The position numbers were made by a program, and so were the translations under genes. The notes below the pieces were generated by a model. The model did no database searches, was not told the DNA's origin, and saw only the letters and a program-made list of their open reading frames with translations. 64,000 nucleotides of DNA from NCBI GenBank assembly GCA_019188255.1, contig JAETXT010000007.1:2666001-2730000 (forward strand). The letters are read 5' to 3'. Below are positions 57,373 through 64,000 of the stretch, piece by piece. Every line of letters begins with the position of its first letter. Positions within the stretch are counted from its first letter, which is position 1. Source of the DNA: Verticillium longisporum. Lineage: Eukaryota; Ascomycota; Sordariomycetes; Glomerellales; Plectosphaerellaceae.

Positions 57373-58535
57373 ATTGAATGAGGCGCCTCTAAGGATGTCT
57401 GATGGATGTGGTTATTTTGCTGCTCGAGAAAAATGGGTTCAATGGTTCGTATCGTTCTTGGCAGAAGGGGAAAAAAAGTCGAGACTTGAATGGTTATGAG
57501 GAGGGGGGAGGGAGCACGTCTGTGGTCAAGTAAAGTCAAGGTAAGGTACCTAGGTAGGTGGTAGGCAAGGCACAATCAGTCGTCAGTGGTCAGGACGGCC
57601 TGGTCACACTGCTGCGGTTAGCGGGGGCCCCTCACTTTTTTTACGTTACGCCCGAAAGGTCCAATGCCCAAAGGTTGACGGCACCTTGAGCACCCAAGGC
57701 CCACACCCAAGGCCCAATGGACGGGGGTGGGGCCTGTCACGCCGAAAGCCTTGTGTCATTGTACCGTCTACGTGCAACACCACTGCGCAGGTGCAAGCCC
57801 CCGCCGTTGCATCACGACGCGGGACGTGCCTGCCGATTGGATTGGCCGTCTCTGCTGGGCTCCTTCTCCCACAACACATGGGTCGTCTCTACAGCGACAG
57901 CATGAACCAAGGAAAGTACCTTACCTAAGGTAAAGGTACCTAAAGGACCGATGCCCCTATAACATGCGAGTTATGCTGTTCTGTACTTGGCTGGTCAACT
58001 GGAACCCTGGATAGCCAGCTTGTTTTTTTTAGCCAGCTTGTTTTTTTTCCCCTCTCTCTCCCTGCCGCCTCAGGCCCGTCACACCATTCATGCCTTGTAC
58101 ATGGCATCGCAGTGGCCAAAGGACGTGCTCAGACACGCGTCGACCAAAAAACATCATCAGTCCATGATGGCATGGCAACGTCCACCGACACTGACCACAG
58201 CCCCGTTCCCATATCGCCGCTCCCTGCGCACGGAAACATCTGCAAACACTGCCATCATCGCTCCCTACCATCCCGGCGATCTACTGCCGCGCCAGATCAT
58301 TCATGGGATGTCAGTGGAGAAAGCAGCTTGATGACGTCCGTGGAAAACAAAAAAAACCACAGTTGTGGTTGATGCCAGATTGGGCAGCAAATGACCATTG
58401 TATCAATATCTCGCTAACCACCACCAAACCCCTTTTCTGCAAAGTGGAAGCACACGTTTTCGACGTTCCCCGCCAGCTTGCTGCTGCAATTTTGATCCAG
58501 ACATGTAGCCTCTCACCCCTTCTGCAGGCGAACCC
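57373..58535. other. Intergenic upstream of endosulfine
   Basis: It holds the TACCTAGGTA palindrome at 57547-57556, a CCTTACCTAAGGTAAAGGTACC stretch near 57920-57943, and a direct repeat of AGCCAGCTTG plus T8 around 58012-58048. No gene was recognised. Confidence 0.5.
57547..57556. repeat. TACCTAGGTA palindrome
   Basis: A member of the dispersed family, 175 bp upstream of the endosulfine ATG. Confidence 0.7.
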
Positions 58536-60040
58536 TCACTGCTCTTCCTCGTCCGTCGTGTGCTTGCTCTCCGTCGTGTCGCCCCTCTCCTTCAGTCGCC
58601 AGTACATCCACAGCATGCTGAGGTCGTACATGACCTTCATCGTTCCTGCGCCTGTGAGCACGACGACCCACAGCTTGCGCGCCGCCAGGAAGCCCGACGT
58701 GCCGACGCCGCCCGCCTGCGCCAGCGTCTTGACGCTGTTCACGACACCGAGGATGGCCGTCCTCTCGCCCGGCAGCACGACGGCCGAGAGGAAAGCCTGC
58801 CGCGGCGCCGTGTCCATGCTCTGGCTGCAGGCGCGCAGCGACAGCAGGCCCATGGCGACCCAGGTGCCGGTGCTGCCGGCGGGCACAAAGGGGATGACGG
58901 CGAGGAAGACGGCCGACGGCAGGTGCGTGAAGACCATGGTCTTGAGGGGCCCGAGGCGCCGGATGATGGGCAGCGCCGCCAGGTTCGAGAGCGACGCGAG
59001 AATGTTGGTCACGAGGAACAGCGTGCCGAGCGAGCCCGGCTCGAGCGAGTGCACCGTCGTGAAGAAGTAGGTCAGCCACGAGGGCGACGCCATGCCCGAG
59101 GCGAACGAGTCGACAAAGAAGACGACGAGGAGCCGGTAAAGCAGCGACCTCGATTGCGCCGAAATGACCGGCACCATGTTGCGTATGCGCTGCCATGCGG
59201 TCAGCGTGCGCTGGGACGACATGGACATGGAGGTCGAGCGTCTCCGTGACGCCGCGGCTGAAGATACAACCCCGTCGTGTCCATCATCGGACTGGTCGTC
59301 GGCGAGGAAGGCGGCCCCCTCTTCGTCTTCCTCCTGCAATTCGGTGGGGACAGCGCTGTAGGCAGCCTGAGAGGGTTCGGCCTCGACGCCGGCGCTCAGG
59401 AAGAAGACGAGGAACAGCTTGACGATGCCGATGCAGGCATAAATGACAAAGATGACCCGGTAAGCGGCCTGGGTGTCCCAGTGCTCGAGGTCCTGAAGCA
59501 GCTGCACCAGCCAGCCGCACGTCATGGTGCCGGCGGCGGCGCCGGCAGTCCCCAGCAGCGTCGACCAGGCGAAAATGTCACTCCTGTCTTCCCTGTCGGT
59601 GAGCTGAGCCAGGATGGACTCTTCGACGGCGCGAAAGGGCCAATCTCGTTGCCGCTCGGGCTGATGACGCCGATGACGCTCGCCACAAGGAGGAGCCAGT
59701 AGTTGCCGCTCAGGGCAAACATGAAGCCGCTCGTGGCCATGAGGACAGCGCCGGCTGCCAGGACCCGGCGGCGGCCGAGCTTGTCGGTGACGGCGGTCAG
59801 GATGAAGCTGATAATGACATCGCCAAAGAGCGTCAGGGTCATGAAGATGCCGATTCGTTCCTCGGAGAAGCCGTGACTCGAGAGGAAGTGGACGAGGATA
59901 AGAAAGGTAGCACCATATCCGAAGTAGCGGACGAAGCGTTGCAGGCAGAGGATCTTGGTATCGCGGGGTGACCGCACGAGCGATGCGGCGCCGCTCTCGA
60001 CATAGAGTCGCGCAGTCCAAGACGGCGCCGAGACGGGCAT
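58536..60040 (-). CDS. Major facilitator superfamily transporter, one apparent frameshift
   Basis: About 501 residues, intronless, if one base is restored between 59632 and 59633 (CCT TTC CGC GCC expected, giving GPFRAVEES). ATG 60040 (MPVSAPSWTARLYVESGAAS) is preferred; an upstream in-frame ATG at 60202 is possible. About 11-12 membrane helices are visible. The loop between helices 2 and 3 has FGDVIISFILTAVTDKLGRRRVL, the MFS signature with DKLGRRR. The conserved ISPSGNEIGPF and AILAQLT-like segments mark a fungal clade of uncharacterised MFS proteins. A hydrophilic central loop (about residues 235-290, acidic then Ser-rich) divides the two halves. GMASPSWLTYFF and DTAPRQAFLSAVVLPGERT lie in the second half. 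Substrate unknown; it is probably a proton-coupled transporter at a cellular membrane. Confidence 0.88.
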
Positions 60041-61061
60041 GATGGATGCGCAATGTTGCCGCGAGGGCGATGATGGGGGAGGGAAGGAAACGGGAAGACG
60101 AGGAAAGAGAATCACGGCGCTTTCATGGTTATAGCTGCCTTTCGAACCATCGAGGCAGAGATACAGACCGAACAAGAGGATGAAAAGGTCATGGCTGGTC
60201 ATGGAGAGCGGGGCGGTCCAGTAGCACCAGGTCCGACTCGGAGTCCAATCAGAGATGGTTCATCGTCAGCAAGAAAGGCCTCCACGCATTAGCGCTGGTG
60301 GGTGCCGTCAGCCGCGATGCCGTGAAGCCTGTCCCATCGGGGTGTCTCGTGTGCGTCGGGCATGCCAACCCACCCAACTCCGGGCCATGTGCCGTGCGCC
60401 AAGGGTGAGTGTCTGGGCCGCTGGGGTTGAGCTGCCGGCTCGAGGTGGTGAAATGATGGTGTAGACACGAACAGTGCTGTGAACTAGTGTCCCTACCACG
60501 CTCAACGAGTTCGACTGTCCTTCCTTGCGAGTCAGGTCTGGGTTCGTCATCAACCAGCAGAACCGTCTCGGCCGTCCGAAACTCCGAGTCCAATCGCCGA
60601 ATTGCCAGACGTTGGCGGCGCAGAAGATCGGAGCAGAGACGAAGCTTGCCGACTGCGTCTCGGCCTTCTTCCTGTTGGCCGTGTGCCAGGGTTCAGCAAA
60701 GTTACAGGTGGGTAGGTACCTACCTAGGCACCGTATGCAGAGTCGACAGCACCGCTCAAACGGGGCTAGATGGCTATGCAAATATGCGACATGGCATGCA
60801 GCTATACGGCACTGCCCCGCGACCGACAAAACTGGGTCGTTCTTTCCTTATCTTATCCCTTATCATATATCGACTAGTCCCGTTTAGACATGGCGCCATT
60901 GGAAATTTGTGTGAAATTCCTCGAGCAGGAGCAGAGGCAGCAACCAAACACCAGCAAAAGACTGTTTCGCGATCTTTCCATCCCCCCAGACCGACAAGCC
61001 AGAGAGGCACCCACAGCGGCGAAGCGAAACCCCGTTCTTGAAGCTCCCGTCACCACCCACA
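60041..61061. other. Divergent promoter of the MFS transporter and UTP15
   Basis: It contains the 14-bp palindrome GGTAGGTACCTACC at 60711-60724. No gene is seen. Confidence 0.55.
60711..60724. repeat. GGTAGGTACCTACC 14-bp palindrome, followed by TAGG
   Basis: A relative of the dispersed CCTAGG-core family (GTAC core here), about 340 bp upstream of UTP15. Confidence 0.65.
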
Positions 61062-62789
61062 ATGGCAGCACCCGTGGGACCCCTCACCCAGGTCAAACTG
61101 CCGTCGGGCCCTTCGCCGGTCACGGCTGAGCAGCGCTACTGGCAATCTTTCAAGAACCAACTCCAGATCCCCTCGCCCACGACATATCCCATCACCCACA
61201 TCAGCGGTGCCTCCAACGACGGGCACTTTGCCGTCACCACCGGTACACGTGTTCAGATCTACTCGGTGCGCACGCGGAAACTCGAAAAGACCGTCACCCG
61301 CTTTGCCGATGTCGCCCGGAGCGGTGATATCCGCCGCGATGGCAAGGTCCTCGTCGCCGGCGAGGACACTGGCCGCATCCAGGTCTTTGACGTCAACTCG
61401 CGCGCCATCCTGAAGACGTGGATGAACCACAAGCAGCCCGTTTGGGCCACGAGGTTTTCCAAGACGCAGCTCACCACCCTGCTCAGCGCTTCCGACGACA
61501 AGACAGTCCGCCTCTGGGACCTGCCCAGCAACCAGCCCACCCACACCTTTATCGGCCACCAGGACTACGTCCGCAGCGCTGATTTCATGCCCGGCTCCCT
61601 GGCCAACCTGCTCGTCTCGGGAAGCTACGACTCGACTGTTCGTCTCTGGGATCCGAGGATCGGCTCCAACCAGGCTGTCATGACCTTCAAGCACGCCGCC
61701 CCCGTCGAAGACGTCCTCGCCCTGCCCTCCGGCACCACGCTGCTCGCTGCCGCTGGGCCCGCCATTTCCGTCCTCGACCTCGTCGCCGCCCGTCCCCTGC
61801 AGCAGCTCACGAACCACCAGAAGACCGTCACGTCTCTGTGCCTCGCCAGCGGCGGCACCCGTCTCGCCTCGGGCGGCCTCGACGGTCACGTCAAAATTTT
61901 CGAGACGACCGGCTGGAACGTTGTGTCGACGACGAAATACTCCTCTCCCATTCTGACCCTTCGCGTCCTCGGCGCCTCCGACTCGTCCACCTCGACGGCG
62001 TCCGCCGCCGGCGCCGACCCGGGCTCCAACGCCGGCAACGACCGCCACCTCCTCGTCGGCATGCAGTCGGGCGTCCTCAGCATCCGCACCCGCCTCTCCG
62101 GTGCCGAGGCCACGCGCCAGCGCGACCGTGACCGTGAGATGGCCGCCCTCCTCGCCGGCACCCTCGACGCGCACGACGCGCAGCACGCCAAGAAGAAGCG
62201 CCGCATCGCCGCCACGCGCCGCCTCGACATGGCCGGCGAGTCGACCGACGTCGTCATCGCCAACGAGCCCCGCGAGGGCGCCCGCAAGAACGAGGCTCTC
62301 TGGCAGCGCGCCCTCCGCCAGGGCCGCTACGCCGAGGCACTCGACCGCCTCCTCGACCCGACCTCGGTGGCTTCGAACTCGGCCGCCGCCGCCAAGAACA
62401 AGCAGGGCGGCAGCAAAGCGGCGGCGGCGGCGGCTGCGAACAAGAAGCAGGCCGACCAGCCGACGGCGCCGCTCGAGGTGCTCACCCTCCTCCTCGCCCT
62501 GCGCCACCGCAGCGCCGTCCGCGCCGCCCTCGAGGGCCGCGACGAGCGCACCGTCCAGCCCATCCTCAAGTGGGTCTGCGCCCACGTCGTCGACCCCCGC
62601 TACGTCAGCGCCTGCGTCGAGGTCGGCATGCACCTCATTGAGCTCTACGCCGAGTACGCCGGCGGCAGCGCCGACCTCGCCGACGGCTTCCGCCTGCTGC
62701 GCCGCCGCGTCGGCGGCGAGGTCGAGAAGGCAAAGGCCGCGTGCGAGACGGGCGGCATGGTCGACGGCCTCATCCTCGGCGCTGCCTGA
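61062..62789 (+). CDS. UTP15: U3 snoRNP-associated WD-repeat protein Utp15
   Basis: 575 residues, intronless, starting MAAPVGPLTQVKLPSGPSPV. Residues about 20-300 form a WD-repeat propeller: KTVRLWDLPSNQPTHTFIGH, YDSTVRLWDPRIGS, GGLDGHVKIFETTGW. The C-terminal domain from about 400 (WQRALRQGRYAEALDRLLDP, EVLTLLLALRHRSAVRAALE, VQPILKWVCAHVVDPRY) matches the Utp15 C-terminal domain. It is part of the UTP-A (t-Utp) subcomplex of the SSU processome, needed for 18S rRNA processing and rDNA transcription in the nucleolus. A low-complexity Ala/Lys insert (about 440-465, [19 protein letters not shown]) splits the second domain. Codon use is strongly C-ending. Complete and unbroken. Confidence 0.95.
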   Translation: MAAPVGPLTQVKLPSGPSPVTAEQRYWQSFKNQLQIPSPTTYPITHISGASNDGHFAVTTGTRVQIYSVRTRKLEKTVTRFADVARSGDIRRDGKVLVAGEDTGRIQVFDVNSRAILKTWMNHKQPVWATRFSKTQLTTLLSASDDKTVRLWDLPSNQPTHTFIGHQDYVRSADFMPGSLANLLVSGSYDSTVRLWDPRIGSNQAVMTFKHAAPVEDVLALPSGTTLLAAAGPAISVLDLVAARPLQQLTNHQKTVTSLCLASGGTRLASGGLDGHVKIFETTGWNVVSTTKYSSPILTLRVLGASDSSTSTASAAGADPGSNAGNDRHLLVGMQSGVLSIRTRLSGAEATRQRDRDREMAALLAGTLDAHDAQHAKKKRRIAATRRLDMAGESTDVVIANEPREGARKNEALWQRALRQGRYAEALDRLLDPTSVASNSAAAAKNKQGGSKAAAAAAANKKQADQPTAPLEVLTLLLALRHRSAVRAALEGRDERTVQPILKWVCAHVVDPRYVSACVEVGMHLIELYAEYAGGSADLADGFRLLRRRVGGEVEKAKAACETGGMVDGLILGAA

Positions 62790-63619
62790 GTTTCCCTCCC
62801 CTCTTTTTCCACATTTTCCTCTTCAGCTGTTTCGCTTCCTCCTTTTACCTCTTGCGTGGAACTCTCATGATGGAGAAGCCTCTGTTTGAGACGGTGGAAA
62901 CGGCCGACACAAAGGAAAGAAAAAGGAGCGAGAGAGAGAACAAAACGAGTGTGCTTTGATATACCCGGGAGACGATGTAAACCACGGCGAAGATGGGGAG
63001 GCGGGGGAAGGCCAAGAGGGGATTGCTCCGAACCCACAGCGTGTTCACCTCTTCTGGGTTTTCCTCCTCTGCTTTTGATTGATATTTGTTTCTTTGCTGA
63101 AAAGGGAAAAAGCCAGGGAAGCAAGGATTGGATTTGCTTTGCTGCATTGCGATGGCGTTGGGGGGGGTCAAACAAAGAGTCGGGACAGACTACATAAAAA
63201 AGACCGGCGGTAGGCGGTGGGCGGTGGAAGTGGTGGTGATGGTGGCTGTAAGAGTCGACCGGACACACCAGCAGACATATAGACCAGTCTCATCCATCTA
63301 CACCATCTTGATACAATTCCTCTTCGGCCACGCTCTTCGGCCACGCCGTGCTCAACGTGGCCAGACTTGATACTAGATCCAACGCATACACCATGTCAAA
63401 TGTATCGAGTTCTACTGTAGCAACAGAAATGTCTCGATTTGTGTCATCCTGGTGGCATTACCTCCGCTCACCTCCCAATCCATCCTTCCGCCGTCCATTG
63501 GGACAAGAGGAAATGAAATGCAAGGCATGTGTCCACATCCAAACGCCAACCATGCAATGAAATCATAAGCATACATCTATCGTTTACATTTCACAAACAT
63601 CAAGCTCATATGAAAAGCT
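62790..63619. other. Convergent 3' flank
   Basis: It lies between UTP15 and the gene at the right edge. No gene is seen. Confidence 0.6.
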
Positions 63620-64000
63620 TTAGTAACCCCCGTGCCGCCGCGACCGACCTGCGCCAATGTCAATCTGGCTCATCTCGTGCATCAGCGCCCAGTCCTCGCC
63701 GCCACCGCCACCGCCCGAGCTTCGGTGCGTCAAGGCACCGCTCATAAGGGGCAGAGGAATCTTGTCAGGGACTGGGGGCGCCGCGCGAGCCTCCAGGAGA
63801 GCTGCCATACTGGGGCGCGTGGTTCTCGCTGGGATAGTCCCATGTCGACGCCCGAGGGAGTCGAGTTGGAGGCGTGAAACCGCCTCCCAGGCTCTCTTGG
63901 TGGTTGTGTGACGAGATGGGCGCGAGAGGGCTTGAGCCAACCGGAGGTGGAGCCGGCAGAGCAGACGCACGATGGGTTCGCTTCTGCAGGCGGGTGCGGC
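63620..64000 (-). CDS. C-terminal end of an unknown disordered protein, cut by the window edge; one apparent frameshift
   Basis: The last 127 or so residues of a minus-strand gene whose start lies past 64000. It reads TRLQKRTHRASALPAPPPVG at the edge. Then come SSPLAPISSHNHQESLGGGF, TPPTRLPRASTWDYPSENHA and PQYGSSPGGSRGAP, where the frame breaks at the G5 run 63774-63778. With one C restored it continues PPVPDKIPLPLMSGALTHRS, a Gly6 stretch and EDWALMHEMSQIDIGAGRSR, ending GGY at a TAA (63622-63620). Both sides of the break have coding character in different frames. Ser/Pro/Gly-rich tail; I do not recognise the family. Confidence 0.6.
   Translation of the reverse strand, partial: AAPACRSEPIVRLLCRLHLRLAQALSRPSRHTTTKRAWEAVSRLQLDSLGRRHGTIPARTTRPSMAALLEARAAPPVPDKIPLPLMSGALTHRSSGGGGGGEDWALMHEMSQIDIGAGRSRRHGGY

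Noticed and set aside
60899..60925. GAAATTT/TGAAATT motif upstream of UTP15 as an RRPE-type ribosome-biogenesis element
   Set aside because: Only a partial match, and no PAC (GATGAG) box nearby.
61050..62633. 527-codon open frame antisense to UTP15
   Set aside because: Same codon-bias shadow; Gly/Ala/Val-rich with no domain.

Overview
The window is nuclear DNA from a filamentous ascomycete, most likely a Sordariomycete. Genes carry short introns of 48-110 bp with GT-AG ends and CTRAC-type branch points. Third codon positions are GC-rich, 5' flanks are CT-rich, and protein families typical of Pezizomycotina are present. I could not fix the genus. No tRNA, rRNA, CRISPR array or intact transposon was recognised.

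Layout, left to right. From 1 to 9 kb there are accessory genes: a cytochrome P450 cut by the left edge, the decayed remnant of a neutral ceramidase gene, a secreted selenium-binding-protein (SBP56) homologue and a secreted bicupin oxalate decarboxylase. From 9.6 to 11.5 kb lies glutamine synthetase, whose first coding exon is only the ATG. From 16 to 30.4 kb there are poorly characterised genes: an AT-hook protein with one in-frame TAG, a secreted Ser/Thr-rich protein, a Cys-rich F-box-like protein and a Ser-rich protein, with mitoribosomal L20 among them. From 34 to 62.8 kb lies a mostly housekeeping block: a RasGAP, a cyclophilin-40, D-aminoacyl-tRNA deacylase, the CCR4-NOT subunit Not3/5, a C2H2 protein with SYGQ repeats, NADP-isocitrate dehydrogenase, INO80 subunit Iec3, MYG1 nuclease, endosulfine, an MFS transporter and Utp15. 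The right edge cuts the last exon of an unknown protein.

There is no evident gene cluster working as one pathway. The genes serve separate functions: nitrogen assimilation, oxalate breakdown, translation, mRNA turnover, chromatin, ribosome assembly and Ras signalling. Several neighbours are divergently transcribed (DTD/Not, Iec3/MYG1, MFS/Utp15).

Two points dominate the hunt. First, at least nine genes or gene segments, including essential ones, are broken by an apparent loss of one base, mostly in a run of G or C. The simplest reading is systematic undercalling of G/C runs in this assembly rather than mass pseudogenisation. Second, real biology remains once that is discounted: the ceramidase relic with a C-to-T (RIP-type) stop, a 7-nt first exon with a GC-AG intron in DTD, the single-codon exon of glutamine synthetase, the SYGQ-repeat zinc-finger protein, and a dispersed TACCTAGGTA palindrome confined to intergenic DNA.
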